From: Syntrophotalea carbinolica DSM 2380
Lineage (GTDB): Bacteria > Desulfobacterota > Desulfuromonadia > Desulfuromonadales > Syntrophotaleaceae
Length of the DNA stretch: 64,000 nucleotides
Assembly (NCBI RefSeq): GCF_000012885.1
Contig: NC_007498.2
Coordinates: forward strand, 2,884,001-2,948,000
Direction of reading: 5' to 3'
Numbering within the stretch: the first letter of the stretch is position 1; every line of letters begins with the position of its first letter. A program made the translations under genes and the position numbers. Positions 1 through 9,384 of the stretch are shown here, in pieces. The notes under the pieces are model-generated. The model made no database searches. It was not told where the DNA came from and saw nothing but the letters and a program-made list of their open reading frames with translations.

Positions 1-443
1 TCGTAAGACTTATTCAAAGCCTTGAATTCGGGATACCACACGTCGTGAGGGTCTGCTGGACTTATTTTTTTGAGGATGCCGTTGAAGTGATAGTAGAAAC
101 CGGTCTTTTCCGAAACAAAAAAGGTGGAAAAAAATCCGTACTTCTCCTCGATCTCCTGCAGATAGCGGGTGATTTTATCGACATCCTGCTCACCGCCAAG
201 AGCCCAATCCTTGAGAAAGGTGTCGTTGGCCATCAACGAGGAGATAAAGATGGGGCGCATCAGATCGGATTGAATCTCGGAATAGATATTGTCACGGGTC
301 AGTGGCAGCGCATGCTCGACGATGTTTTTACGCACCGAGCGGATCGACACCCGGTAATTATTGAGATTGGTCAGGACAAACCCTAAAAGCAGAATGGTAC
401 TTAAAGAAACTATAAATTTTGTCTTGAGGGTAAGCCGCCGCAT
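1..443 (-). CDS. Partial membrane sensor protein (N-terminus only)
   Basis: The minus strand is open from an ATG at 443 to the left edge, so only about 147 residues are seen. The protein begins MRRLTLKTKFIVSLSTILLL, a short basic stretch followed by one membrane segment at residues 8-26. The rest reads as an extracytoplasmic domain with a FFSTFFVSEKTGFYYHF stretch, like the dCache-type domains at the front of Desulfuromonadales diguanylate cyclases and sensor kinases. The output domain lies outside the window, so the enzymatic class is unknown. It is 95 bases downstream of the aconitase gene on the same strand. The plus-strand frame over the same bases is a shadow. Confidence 0.75.
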   Translation of the reverse strand, partial: MRRLTLKTKFIVSLSTILLLGFVLTNLNNYRVSIRSVRKNIVEHALPLTRDNIYSEIQSDLMRPIFISSLMANDTFLKDWALGGEQDVDKITRYLQEIEEKYGFFSTFFVSEKTGFYYHFNGILKKISPADPHDVWYPEFKALNKSY

Positions 444-537
444 TTACCACCGTCTCCACGCCGAAAAATATCATCCTGAAAATCGAAGTCTTATTCCTAT
501 CAGAACAATCGTCCATAGCCAAGCACATATATAGCCC

Positions 538-2472
538 TCAGCCCAATTCTTTGCGCACCAGATTCAGCGTTCCCCCTGCCAACAGACAGGCCCGCTGGCG
601 TTCCGATACCGACAGCACAGCAAGAAGTTCAGTGCCGTTCACGCGTACGGGAATCTCGGTATCGCCCCGTTCGATACGTTGCCGCACCCCGTCAATCTCG
701 AGAACCGCGCCCTCTGTCAAGCGATCATAATCGGCAGGATTTTTAAAGGTCAGCGGCAATATACCGAAATTGCACAGATTGGCCTTGTGAATACGGGCGA
801 AGCTCTTGGCCAGCTTCAGTCTTACGCCGAGATAACGCGGCGCCAGGGCGGCATGTTCGCGACTGGAGCCCTGACCGTAGTTATCGCCGGCGACCACCGC
901 AGCCGCGCCCAGTTCACGGCAGCGGGCAGGAAAATCCGGATCGAGCTGATAAAAAACGTATGCGCTGATGGCCTCGATGTTGGAACGCAGCGGCAGCACC
1001 TGGTTGCCGGCGGGCATAATGCCGTCGGTGGAGATATTGTCGCCGACCTTGATCGCTACTGTCACGCGCAGGTTTTCGGGCAAGGCATCCAACTGTGGGA
1101 AGGGTTTGATATTGGGACCGCGCAACACCTCGGCCGCAGTATCCTCCGCGTTGGGATAAACGATGGACGAGCGGTCGACCACCCGCTGTTTGGGCTCTTC
1201 GATCCGAGGATAAGGCATATCGAGACCGAGATCGCGCGGATCGGTGATACGCCCGTGCAGCGCTGCCGCGGCGGCGGTTTCCGGTGAGCAGAGATACACC
1301 TGATCGTCCCTGGTACCGGAGCGGCCCGGGAAATTGCGCGGGAAAGTGCGCAGACTGACCTGGCCGGTCCCTGGCGCCTGCCCCATGCCGATACAGCCGA
1401 GACAACCGGACTGGTGGATCTTGGCTCCGGCCAGCATCAGCGGCAAAATGCCGTCGGCTTCGGCCACGTTTTCCAGCACCTGGCGGCTGCCGGGGTTGAT
1501 GTGGAAATCGGTATGGGCTGCGCTGTGGCGCCCGTCGACGATACGCACCACCCGCAACAGATCCTTGAGACCGCTGTTGGCGCTGGAACCGACGATAACC
1601 TGATCGACGGGGATACCGGCCACCTCGCGCACCGTCACAACCTTGCCCGGCGACGACGGGCAGGCGATCAGAGGCTCTAGGGTCGACAGATCGATCTCGT
1701 CGTAGGCGTCGTAGGTCGATCCGGGGTCGGCCTGCAGCTCCACCCAAACATCACCGCGCGCCTGGGACTGCAGGTAGGCGCGGGTCTGATCGTCGGAGGG
1801 AAAAATGGAACTGGTTGCGCCGAGTTCGGTACCCATGTTACCGATCACGGCGCGATCTTCCACCGACAGGGTCGCGACACCGGGGCCGTAATATTCGACG
1901 ACCTTGCCCAGACAGCCCTTGACGTCGTAGCGTCGCAGCATCTCGAGAATGATATCCTTGGCGCTGACCCAATCGGGCAGTTTACCGACCAGTTTCACCC
2001 CCAGCACCTCTGGGCAGGGCAGATAATAGGCCCGGCCGGCCATGGCCAACGCCACATCGAGGCCCCCGGCCCCCATGGCCAGCATCGAAAGGCCGGCGGC
2101 AGCCGGGGTATGACTATCGGCACCAAGCATGGTCAATCCCGGGCGACCGAAATTTTCCAGATGCACCTGGTGAGAAATGCCGTTGCCGGGGCGGCTGAAA
2201 TGGATACCGTAACGTGCGCAAGCCGTTTGCAGATAGCGGTGATCGTCGGCGTTTTTAAAATCCGTCTGCAACAGGTTATGATCGACATATTGCGCCGCCA
2301 ACTGCGTCCTTACCTTCTCCAGACCCAAGGCTTCGAACTCCAGCATGGCCATGGTTCCGGTTGCGTCTTGCAGCAGGGTATGATCGATGCGAACAGCGAT
2401 CTCCTCACCGGGAAGCAAGCGGCCTTCGACGAGGTGGTTTTCCAGAACTTTACGGGTGACATTGCTCGGCAT
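538..2472 (-). CDS. acn: Aconitate hydratase, Aquifex/Desulfuromonadales type
   Basis: This 644-residue enzyme should interconvert citrate and isocitrate in the cytoplasm. The aconitase core is clear: GADSHT at residues 117-122, the cluster motif GCLGCIGMGQ with Cys357 and Cys360, the NFPGRSGT stretch after it, and a C-terminal swivel domain with GDNYGQGSSREHAAL. It is shorter than AcnA (about 890 residues) and fits the compact family. The first cluster ligand, normally in SCTN, reads SSAN at residues 296-299. Cys271 in LIACPSSP lies nearby and might replace it. The start at 2472 follows AAGGAG by 7 bases; an upstream in-frame ATG lacks such a site. It is divergent from the MscS gene. Confidence 0.93.
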   Translation of the reverse strand: MPSNVTRKVLENHLVEGRLLPGEEIAVRIDHTLLQDATGTMAMLEFEALGLEKVRTQLAAQYVDHNLLQTDFKNADDHRYLQTACARYGIHFSRPGNGISHQVHLENFGRPGLTMLGADSHTPAAAGLSMLAMGAGGLDVALAMAGRAYYLPCPEVLGVKLVGKLPDWVSAKDIILEMLRRYDVKGCLGKVVEYYGPGVATLSVEDRAVIGNMGTELGATSSIFPSDDQTRAYLQSQARGDVWVELQADPGSTYDAYDEIDLSTLEPLIACPSSPGKVVTVREVAGIPVDQVIVGSSANSGLKDLLRVVRIVDGRHSAAHTDFHINPGSRQVLENVAEADGILPLMLAGAKIHQSGCLGCIGMGQAPGTGQVSLRTFPRNFPGRSGTRDDQVYLCSPETAAAAALHGRITDPRDLGLDMPYPRIEEPKQRVVDRSSIVYPNAEDTAAEVLRGPNIKPFPQLDALPENLRVTVAIKVGDNISTDGIMPAGNQVLPLRSNIEAISAYVFYQLDPDFPARCRELGAAAVVAGDNYGQGSSREHAALAPRYLGVRLKLAKSFARIHKANLCNFGILPLTFKNPADYDRLTEGAVLEIDGVRQRIERGDTEIPVRVNGTELLAVLSVSERQRACLLAGGTLNLVRKELG

Positions 2473-2748
2473 GGAGGGCTCCTTCATAACAGAGAAGTAT
2501 GACCGGCATTGCTGCAATAGGGCTTCGAATGTATTTCATGCCAACATTTGCCGGCGGAGGTGCTGGATAAAACCCGCTGCTTGGCAGATCTTTGACTCAT
2601 TGCGAATCGTTGGCAACCAGTCACCGAATTCCGATTCTCTCACTGTAACAGATAGATCCTGTCCTACATCCCATGGGCACCCTCCCCCTTGCATTGGAAA
2701 ACACCTTCTGTTAAACATCATGCATACAATTTCCAAGGAGGAACCACC

Positions 2749-3891
2749 ATGAGTGACTTTCTGGCGACACTGGATGCCATTTTCCACGAAACCTTTCTCG
2801 GTATCAGCGCCGGGCGATTTGCCGCAGCCTTCGGCATCGTGATCGCCGCCCTGATCCTGAAAAAGGTTTTCGGCCATATCTTTGTCAATGTCATCTTCCC
2901 CTTGGCTACACGTACCAAGAGCCGCTATGACGACGAATTTCTTAATTGTATCCGTAAACCGTCCGAATTTCTGGTGGTCATCATCGGTCTTTTCATCGCC
3001 GTGCAGGTATTGCAGCTGCCGACCACGCCGGTCGATACCCGTCGCGGTGCCCATGCCGTCCTCAAGGTATTGGTAACCTTCGATATCGGCTGGGCCCTGT
3101 TTAACCTGGTCAGCCTGCTCGACATTTTTTTATCCTCCTGGGTCGCCAAAACCGAATCGACCCTCGATGATCACCTGCTGCCCTTCATCCGCAAGAGTCT
3201 GCGGGCGTTCATCATCTTCCTGGCGGCGATCATGACCATTCAGAACCTCGGCTATTCCATCTCCGGGCTGCTGGCGTCCCTGGGGATCGGCGGTCTGGCC
3301 GTAGCTTTGGCGGCCAAGGACACCCTGTCCAATATTTTCGGCTCGTTCATGATCATTCTCGACCGGCCGTTTCTTATCGGCGACTGGGTCAAGGCCGGGG
3401 ATATGGAGGGGGTGGTCGAAGAGGTCGGTTTTCGTTCGACCAAGATCCGCACATTTGCCAAGACCCTTATCACCGTCCCCAACAACATTATCGCCAATCT
3501 GTCCATCGACAATTTCAGCCGCATGCCCAAACGACGTATCAAGCTTAATGTCGGGGTCACTTACGAAACAAGCCCGGCACAAATGCGCCGGGCCGTCTCC
3601 ATGATCCGTGAAATGTTGACTGCACATCCCGCAATCCAGCAGGATTTTTTCCTGGTCAATTTTACCGATTTCGGCGCCTCGTCCCTCGACATCATGGTCT
3701 ACTGCTTTACCACCACGACCGTTTGGGGCGAATACCTCGATGCACGTGAAGATGTCTGCCTGAAGATCATGGATATTCTGGAAAGCCTCGATCTCGAAAT
3801 CGCCTTTCCCAGTCGCTCGATCTACCTGCGTGAAACACAAGACGATGAGAACGGAGCCGCAGCGTTGCAGACACCGACGGCACCGGTTTGA
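2749..3891 (+). CDS. MscS-family mechanosensitive channel
   Basis: A 380-residue inner-membrane protein of the small-conductance mechanosensitive channel family, which releases solutes during hypo-osmotic shock. Hydrophobic segments lie around residues 20-50, 78-100, 105-130, 155-175 and 185-200. The pore-lining helix (GLLASLGIGGLAVALAAKD) leads into the conserved stretch SNIFGSFMIILDRPF and the beta domain with GVVEEVGFRSTKIRT and VPNNIIAN. The ATG at 2749 follows AAGGAGG; the upstream frame to 2689 has no ribosome site. The extra N-terminal helices are typical of the larger MscS relatives. No partner gene is evident. Confidence 0.93.
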   Translation: MSDFLATLDAIFHETFLGISAGRFAAAFGIVIAALILKKVFGHIFVNVIFPLATRTKSRYDDEFLNCIRKPSEFLVVIIGLFIAVQVLQLPTTPVDTRRGAHAVLKVLVTFDIGWALFNLVSLLDIFLSSWVAKTESTLDDHLLPFIRKSLRAFIIFLAAIMTIQNLGYSISGLLASLGIGGLAVALAAKDTLSNIFGSFMIILDRPFLIGDWVKAGDMEGVVEEVGFRSTKIRTFAKTLITVPNNIIANLSIDNFSRMPKRRIKLNVGVTYETSPAQMRRAVSMIREMLTAHPAIQQDFFLVNFTDFGASSLDIMVYCFTTTTVWGEYLDAREDVCLKIMDILESLDLEIAFPSRSIYLRETQDDENGAAALQTPTAPV

Positions 3892-3939
3892 GATGGGTTC
3901 ACATGCCCGTAAACCACGTAGTCGCGTTCCGGGCTGTCA

Positions 3940-4173
3940 CTACAGCTCCGCCAGATCCGCGGGAGGGTCCGCTGGCTCCAGGCCGACTTCTACAGTCAGG
4001 GATTGCAACAACGCCAAGGCATCCTGACGCCGCGACGGGTGAAAGCCTACTTCAATGAGCCCTTTTGCCGCATCGATGGTACGCATAAACAGCAGCCCGT
4101 CATAGCTTTCGAGAATGAACCGCATATAACCGATATCCTTGCGGGATACGATAAAATAAAGCTTTTCCAGCAT
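3940..4173 (-). CDS. DUF4911 domain-containing protein
   Basis: A 77-residue soluble protein starting MLEKLYFIVSRKDIGYMRFI, matching the small DUF4911 family found in delta-proteobacteria. Its function is not known. The sequence alternates short strands and helices (residues 1-10 strand, 10-25 helix, 27-42 strands, 48-62 helix), compatible with a ferredoxin-like alpha/beta fold. A GAGGCGG site precedes the ATG. It is convergent with the MscS gene, 48 bases away. Confidence 0.75.
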   Translation of the reverse strand: MLEKLYFIVSRKDIGYMRFILESYDGLLFMRTIDAAKGLIEVGFHPSRRQDALALLQSLTVEVGLEPADPPADLAEL

Positions 4174-4385
4174 GATCCGCCTCGCATGTTTTTTTGCTAC
4201 AGAATGCTTCCCACCGCAAAGGGGTTAGGAGTACCAGGCAAAGTTCAATCGCAGTGTTTAAGTTAAAATCGAAGGTACGTTCAAGCAGCTCGTTTTCAGC
4301 CGCAACGACCGCGCGATAAAAATGTTTCAGGGGCAGAACTTTGTGCGCGTCGTGATAAACAATTTATCGTTGAAACGGAACCGCC

Positions 4386-5318
4386 ATGGCCCCGACCGTC
4401 GAGCATGACCCCACCCTCTGGCGCACCATCGATCCGACCCGCATCGAGGCTTCCATGCGACAACCGCTGGATGCCGATGTGGCCCGCGATTGGCACCTGG
4501 TGCTGACGGCACAGGGCATCGATTCCCGCCTGCAGCCGCTCCTGGGGGGCTGGCAACTGGCCGTGCCCGCGCCGGAGCTGGAAAAAGCCGTACACGAGTT
4601 GCAACTCTTTACCGCGGAAAATCGGGATTGGCCGCCCCTGCCGCCAACAGCCACCGGATTCGACAACGCCTGGTTCAACGCCTGCCTTTTGGCCGCGCTG
4701 GCATTATTTCACAATATCACGCGTCTGCCAAACACCCCCTTCAGCCTGCGAACCGAGGATTGGCTGCATGCAGGCAACGCCCATGTCGCCGCGATCCGCA
4801 GCGGCCAATGGTGGCGTCTGGCCACCGCCCTGACGCTGCATTCCGGCCCATTGCACCTTGCAAGCAACATCCTCATCGGCGGGATATTCGTGATCCGCCT
4901 GTGCCGCGAACTCGGCTCGGGCGTCGGGTGGTTTCTGTTGTTGCTGGTCGGCATGGCCGGCAATTTTCTCAACAGCCTGATTCAACCCGGCTATCACCAG
5001 TCGGTGGGAGCCTCGACGGCCATTTTTGGCGCCATCGGCGTCCTGGCGGCCCTGAACGCCCGGCGTCACCGTTTGCGGCTGACAAGGAAATGGACCCTAC
5101 CGCTGGCCGCCGGCCTGGCGCTTCTGGCCCTGCTCGGTACCGGTGAACGCCGCACCGACCTGCTGGCGCACCTGTTCGGATTTCTGTGCGGCCTGCTGTC
5201 AGGCTGGTTCATCGCGCCGCTGCCGCAGGCCGGTCCCCGCCTCAATCGCTGGCTGGGGCTGCTGGCGGCCTTGATTATAGTGCTGGCATGGTTGTTAGCC
5301 TTGCAGACCATCAGGTAA
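4386..5318 (+). CDS. Rhomboid family intramembrane serine protease
   Basis: A 310-residue membrane protease that would cleave substrates within the bilayer. The first 90 residues are a soluble region with WQLAVPAPEL, seen in several bacterial rhomboids. Six hydrophobic helices follow. The catalytic serine is Ser210 in GASTAIFG, and the catalytic histidine is His262 in DLLAHLFGF. The HxxxN oxyanion motif is His157 and Asn161 in HLASN. The ribosome site before 4386 is weak (CGGAA). The gene converges on lspA with a shared terminator between them. Substrates cannot be inferred from context. Confidence 0.92.
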   Translation: MAPTVEHDPTLWRTIDPTRIEASMRQPLDADVARDWHLVLTAQGIDSRLQPLLGGWQLAVPAPELEKAVHELQLFTAENRDWPPLPPTATGFDNAWFNACLLAALALFHNITRLPNTPFSLRTEDWLHAGNAHVAAIRSGQWWRLATALTLHSGPLHLASNILIGGIFVIRLCRELGSGVGWFLLLLVGMAGNFLNSLIQPGYHQSVGASTAIFGAIGVLAALNARRHRLRLTRKWTLPLAAGLALLALLGTGERRTDLLAHLFGFLCGLLSGWFIAPLPQAGPRLNRWLGLLAALIIVLAWLLALQTIR

Positions 5319-5381
5319 GCAACGCTCACTTAATTGTCCATCATTTTTCACCGTGCAGCCCCTGAAACGACCCTGCAGAAT

Positions 5382-5419
5382 AAAAAAGCCGGCACGATGC
5401 TTCCATCGTACCGGCTTTT
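5382..5419. terminator. Bidirectional terminator between rhomboid gene and lspA
   Basis: An A-run, then GCCGGCACGATG, a CTTC loop, CATCGTACCGGC and TTTTA. The stem has one C-A mismatch. It lies between two convergent genes and has U-rich tails on both strands. Confidence 0.85.
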
Positions 5420-5442
5420 ATGTTTAGCGTTTCGCACTTTTC

Positions 5443-5928
5443 CTAGGCCTGGTGCCGAATGCCATCCCGCCACTGGGCCAGCAGTAACATACCCACACCG
5501 ACACAGATGGCCGAGTCCGCCACGTTGAAAGCCGGCCAGTGGTACTGATACCAGTGGACATCGAGAAAATCGACAACTTCTCCAAACCGTACCCGGTCGA
5601 TGAGATTGCCGATCGCGCCACCGAGCACCAGACTTACGGCGCATCGCCCCAGCACCTGATCGGGCCGATACTGGCGATAAAACCACGCCAGGAAAACCAC
5701 GGCCACCGAGGTGGTGATGATAAAAAAGGGCACCCGGTATTCGGTATTGGCCAGGATGCCGAAGGCCGCACCCTTATTGCGCACGTACACCAGATCGAAA
5801 AAATTCGGCACCACCGGCAGGGCCTCGTGCAATTTCAGGCAGCGCACGATGAGTCCCTTCGTAAGCTGGTCAACGGCCACCACCAGGGTGGCGATCAGCA
5901 GCAATATACGAAATTGGGCCAGTTTCAT
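5443..5928 (-). CDS. lspA: Lipoprotein signal peptidase (signal peptidase II)
   Basis: A 161-residue inner-membrane aspartyl peptidase that removes signal peptides from diacylated prolipoproteins. Four hydrophobic segments are visible. The two catalytic-aspartate motifs are [10 protein letters not shown] and [11 protein letters not shown] near residues 110-130, and the N-terminal DQLTKGLI is conserved. Its ATG at 5928 overlaps the ileS stop (ATGA), so the pair is translationally coupled. The window encodes at least two likely substrates, the lipoproteins at 11653-13011 and 13028-13450. Confidence 0.96.
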   Translation of the reverse strand: MKLAQFRILLLIATLVVAVDQLTKGLIVRCLKLHEALPVVPNFFDLVYVRNKGAAFGILANTEYRVPFFIITTSVAVVFLAWFYRQYRPDQVLGRCAVSLVLGGAIGNLIDRVRFGEVVDFLDVHWYQYHWPAFNVADSAICVGVGMLLLAQWRDGIRHQA

Positions 5929-8708
5929 CGATCGGTAAGTACCGCAACGCAACGATGACACAAGGCCGGATGTTCGGCGCTGTCACCGACGGAGGTTGCA
6001 TAGTTCCAGCATCGCTCGCACTTCTCGCCCAGGGCTTTCTCCACCTTGACCTTGAGATCGGGAAGGTTTTCGCCCGTCAGACCATCCGCCAGATCATCGA
6101 CCAGTTCAACCTGGGAAACAATGAATAACGAGGCCAGCTGATCCCGGTATTTTTCCAGCAATTCCAGGGTCGCTCCGGCCGGCGCGCTCAGCAGTACCCG
6201 GGCATCGAGAGAGTGTCCGATAACCTTTTCATTACGCGCCAGCTCCAGAGCCTTGGAGACATCGGAGCGAATTTCGAGCAGGTTATCGTAACGCTCTTCC
6301 AGTGCGGCATCGCGGAAACTGGTGGGGAATTGAACAAATTCTCCCAGATGCACACTTTCCGAACGCTCACCGGGCATAAACGCCCAGATTTCCTCAGCGG
6401 TGAAGGACAGCACCGGTGCGATCAGGCGCGTGATACAATCCAGAATCCGGTACATGGCCGTCTGCGCACTGCGACGTGCGATACTGTCGGTTCCGGAAAC
6501 GTAAAGACGGTCTTTAAGCACATCGAGATAAAACGAACTCATTTCGACACTGCAGAAATTATGCACCGCGTGATAAATGATATGGAACTCGTAATCTTCG
6601 TAAGCCTTCTCCACCCGTCCGGCCAGGTCCTCGAGCTTGGCCAGGGCCCAGCGGTCGAGTTCCAGCAACTGATCGTCGGCCACCATATCCCGTGACGGGT
6701 CGAAACCGCTCAGGTTGCCGAGGATATAACGGGCGGTATTGCGGATACGACGATAAGCGTCGGAAAGCCGCTGCAGGATTTCGTTGCTGATACGAATATC
6801 ATCCCGATAGTCCTGGGCCGCTACCCACAAACGCAGGATTTCCGCACCGTACTTCTTGATCACTTCCTCCGGCGCGACCACGTTGCCCACCGACTTGGAC
6901 ATCTTTTTGCCCTTGCCGTCGACCACAAAGCCATGCGTCAGCACCGACTTATAGGGCGTGAGTTCGCGGGTTCCCACCGAAGCGAGCAGACTGGAATGAA
7001 ACCAGCCCCGGTGCTGATCGCTGCCTTCCAGATACAGATCGGCAGGCCAGCTGAGATAATCACGGTTATCGAGTACGGCGGCATGGGACACGCCGGAATC
7101 GAACCAGACGTCGAGAATATCGGTCTCCTTGGTAAACTCGTCGTGACCGCAGCCGGGGCAGGTCGTGCCGGCCGGCATCAACTCCTTCGCCGGTTTGTCG
7201 AACCAAAGGTCGCTGCCGCCTTCCTCGAACAGGTCAGCCACGTAGTCCATCACCTTGCTGTCTTCCAGGGCTTCGCCGCATTTGGCGCAATAGAAGATGG
7301 TGATAGGGACCCCCCAGCTACGCTGGCGGCTGATACACCAGTCGGGGCGGTTTTCAACCATATTGTAAATACGATCGCGGCCCCAACGCGGAACCCAGTT
7401 CACGTCATTGATGTGCCCCAGGGCTTTTTCCCGCAGCCCGTTGGCCTCCATGGAGATAAACCATTGCTCGGTGGCACGGAAAATTATGGGCTTTTTACAG
7501 CGCCAGCAATGCGGGTAGCTGTGACTGACCTCGGATTCTTTGAGCAATGCGCCCACCTCGGTCAGCTTGGCGTTCACCGCGCCGTTGGCCTGGTTGATTT
7601 TCATACCGCCGAAGAATTCGACGTCCTCGTAGTAGCGACCGTAATTGTCGACCGGATTGTAAACATCCAGGCCATAAGCCAGCCCGACCACATAGTCATC
7701 CTGGCCATGGCCAGGCGCGGTGTGAACACAACCGGTACCGGCTTCCAGCGTGACATGGTCACCCAGAATAAGCAGCGACGGCCGATCGTAAAACGGGTGG
7801 CGGCAGGTCTTGCGCTCGAATATCGGCGCTTCGAAGGTTTTCAGTACCCGGTAGTTTTCCAGCCCCAGCTCCTGCATGACACCGGAAACCAGCCCTTCGG
7901 CCATAACCAGCAGTTCGTCACCGGTTTCGACGACGGCATACGGCAGGTTCGGATTCAGGCATACTGCGAGATTGGCGGGAATGGTCCAGGGAGTCGTGGT
8001 CCAGATGACAAACGATAATTTACGCCCGGCAAGATCGTTCAACTCCGCAGGCAGTTCCCCGTCAAAGGGGAATTTAACGTAGATAGACGGCGACTTATGA
8101 TCGGCGTATTCCACCTCCGCTTCCGCCAGGGCGGTAACGCAGGAGGAGCACCAGTGAATCGGTTTTTTACCTTTAAACAGACCGCCTTTTTCCACAAAGC
8201 GCGCCAATTCGCGGGCCGTCACCGCTTCGTAGTGGTGAGTCATGGTCAGGTAGGGACGATCCCACTCCCCCATAACGCCCAGACGTTCGAACTCCTCACT
8301 CTGGATCTTGACCCACTGGTCGGCATAAACACGGCATTCCTTGCGGATTTCGACCTTGGTCATGTCCCGTTTTTTTTTGCCGAGTTTTTTATCCACCATC
8401 AACTCGATGGGCAGACCGTGGCAGTCCCAGCCCGGTACATAAGGAGCGTAGAACCCCTTCATGCGACGGCTTTTAAGGACAATATCCTTGAGAATTTTAT
8501 TCAGGGCATGGCCGATGTGAATGTGGCCGTTGGCATAAGGGGGGCCATCATGCAGAGTGAAATTGGGCCGGGTGCGACCGGCCTCCTCCATCTTTTCATA
8601 AAGCCCCATGGACTGCCATTTTTCGAGGATCTCAGGTTCCCGCTTAGGCAAGTTGCCACGCATGGGAAACTGGGTATCTGGCAGATTCAGGGTCTGTTTG
8701 TAGTCCAT
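5925..8708 (-). CDS. ileS: Isoleucyl-tRNA synthetase
   Basis: A 927-residue class I aminoacyl-tRNA synthetase charging tRNA-Ile. Motifs in order: the HIGH signature in [12 protein letters not shown] near residue 60, the editing domain with [13 protein letters not shown], the KMSKS signature in [12 protein letters not shown], the anticodon-binding region, and a C-terminal zinc site (CERCWNY and CHRC). The ATG at 8708 follows GGAGGAG; the frame is open 34 codons further up but lacks a site. ileS-lspA is a common pairing. No T-box leader is seen upstream. Confidence 0.97.
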   Translation of the reverse strand: MDYKQTLNLPDTQFPMRGNLPKREPEILEKWQSMGLYEKMEEAGRTRPNFTLHDGPPYANGHIHIGHALNKILKDIVLKSRRMKGFYAPYVPGWDCHGLPIELMVDKKLGKKKRDMTKVEIRKECRVYADQWVKIQSEEFERLGVMGEWDRPYLTMTHHYEAVTARELARFVEKGGLFKGKKPIHWCSSCVTALAEAEVEYADHKSPSIYVKFPFDGELPAELNDLAGRKLSFVIWTTTPWTIPANLAVCLNPNLPYAVVETGDELLVMAEGLVSGVMQELGLENYRVLKTFEAPIFERKTCRHPFYDRPSLLILGDHVTLEAGTGCVHTAPGHGQDDYVVGLAYGLDVYNPVDNYGRYYEDVEFFGGMKINQANGAVNAKLTEVGALLKESEVSHSYPHCWRCKKPIIFRATEQWFISMEANGLREKALGHINDVNWVPRWGRDRIYNMVENRPDWCISRQRSWGVPITIFYCAKCGEALEDSKVMDYVADLFEEGGSDLWFDKPAKELMPAGTTCPGCGHDEFTKETDILDVWFDSGVSHAAVLDNRDYLSWPADLYLEGSDQHRGWFHSSLLASVGTRELTPYKSVLTHGFVVDGKGKKMSKSVGNVVAPEEVIKKYGAEILRLWVAAQDYRDDIRISNEILQRLSDAYRRIRNTARYILGNLSGFDPSRDMVADDQLLELDRWALAKLEDLAGRVEKAYEDYEFHIIYHAVHNFCSVEMSSFYLDVLKDRLYVSGTDSIARRSAQTAMYRILDCITRLIAPVLSFTAEEIWAFMPGERSESVHLGEFVQFPTSFRDAALEERYDNLLEIRSDVSKALELARNEKVIGHSLDARVLLSAPAGATLELLEKYRDQLASLFIVSQVELVDDLADGLTGENLPDLKVKVEKALGEKCERCWNYATSVGDSAEHPALCHRCVAVLTDR

Positions 8709-8809
8709 CGTTCTCCTCCCGAAGGTCTTCTGGGTGGCAAAAAAACAAGTCTGATAAGGTAGCAAAACCCCCATATAAGTCAAGCAAAAAGGGGGTTTAC
8801 TGCACGACA

Positions 8810-8851
8810 AAGGGCTGCCTGGCGCGCTTCAGCACACGCCAGGCAGCCCTT
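8810..8851 (-). terminator. Strong hairpin downstream of the RHH gene
   Basis: AAGGGCTGCCTGGCG pairs perfectly over 15 bp with CGCCAGGCAGCCCTT around a 12-base loop. It sits 110 bases past the RHH stop and 100 bases before ileS. The U-tract on the minus strand is weak, so termination is likely but not certain. Confidence 0.6.
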
Positions 8852-8961
8852 CATCCCTTCCTCCCCCGGAAGTACGGTAAACTGCCTTCAAAAAATAAAC
8901 AAATGCTACGTCTGCCTTTAATACGGCAACACCGCGGATTTAGCGGTAAAAATCGTCAGGA

Positions 8962-9120
8962 TCAGGTATGACCCTGCGCCATGGACAAAATACTCTGGCG
9001 CATCAGATCAGAAATGTTGGTGCCGGCCTTTTTAGCCAGATCCTGCAGAGCCTGCATTTCCCGGTCGTTGACGCGACAGGAAATGATGTTCTTTTTCGGA
9101 TTCTCTACGCTTTTACCCAT
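8962..9120 (-). CDS. Small ribbon-helix-helix DNA-binding protein
   Basis: A 52-residue protein. After a basic start (MGKSVENPKKN), a short strand IISCRVND and two helices (EMQALQDLAKKAG and ISDLMRQSILSM) match the ribbon-helix-helix fold used by Arc/MetJ/CopG-type dimeric repressors. The ATG at 9120 follows AAAGGAGA. No toxin gene adjoins it, so it is more likely a solitary regulator than an antitoxin. A perfect 14-bp palindrome lies about 80 bases upstream and could be its operator. Confidence 0.75.
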   Translation of the reverse strand: MGKSVENPKKNIISCRVNDREMQALQDLAKKAGTNISDLMRQSILSMAQGHT

Positions 9121-9200
9121 TTTGTGTCTCCTTTGTGAGTCCCAATCCACATCACAGCAAACGAAAAACCGATAACATGCCTATGCAAAAACATAATGGC

Positions 9201-9214
9201 TACTGTATACAGTA
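9201..9214. promoter_or_regulatory. Perfect 14-bp palindrome, candidate operator
   Basis: TACTGTATACAGTA is its own reverse complement. It lies in the 264-base gap between nhaA and the RHH gene, upstream of the RHH start. The role is inferred from position only. Confidence 0.45.
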
Positions 9215-9384
9215 TTGCAAAGGGTCTGCCATCTTTTATTGTTTTTTTATTTTTGAATTTTCGTTTTAATTCCGAGATGTTAGAAAGACACCAAAGAAAA
9301 TCCGAAGCAGCCCTCCACACTGCCGGGGTGATCCAAAAGAGGACAGAGAGACACGTAGCGCAACAAATGTCCAATTTTTAATGG

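Noticed and set aside
45-386. Plus-strand frame of 113 codons
   Set aside because: It lies antisense to the partial sensor gene, which has a membrane segment and a plausible sensor domain. The plus frame has no ribosome site or family match.
8962-9120. Toxin-antitoxin pair with the RHH gene as antitoxin
   Set aside because: No toxin-like frame lies next to it on either side; the adjacent frames at 9105-9381 lack ribosome sites and family features.
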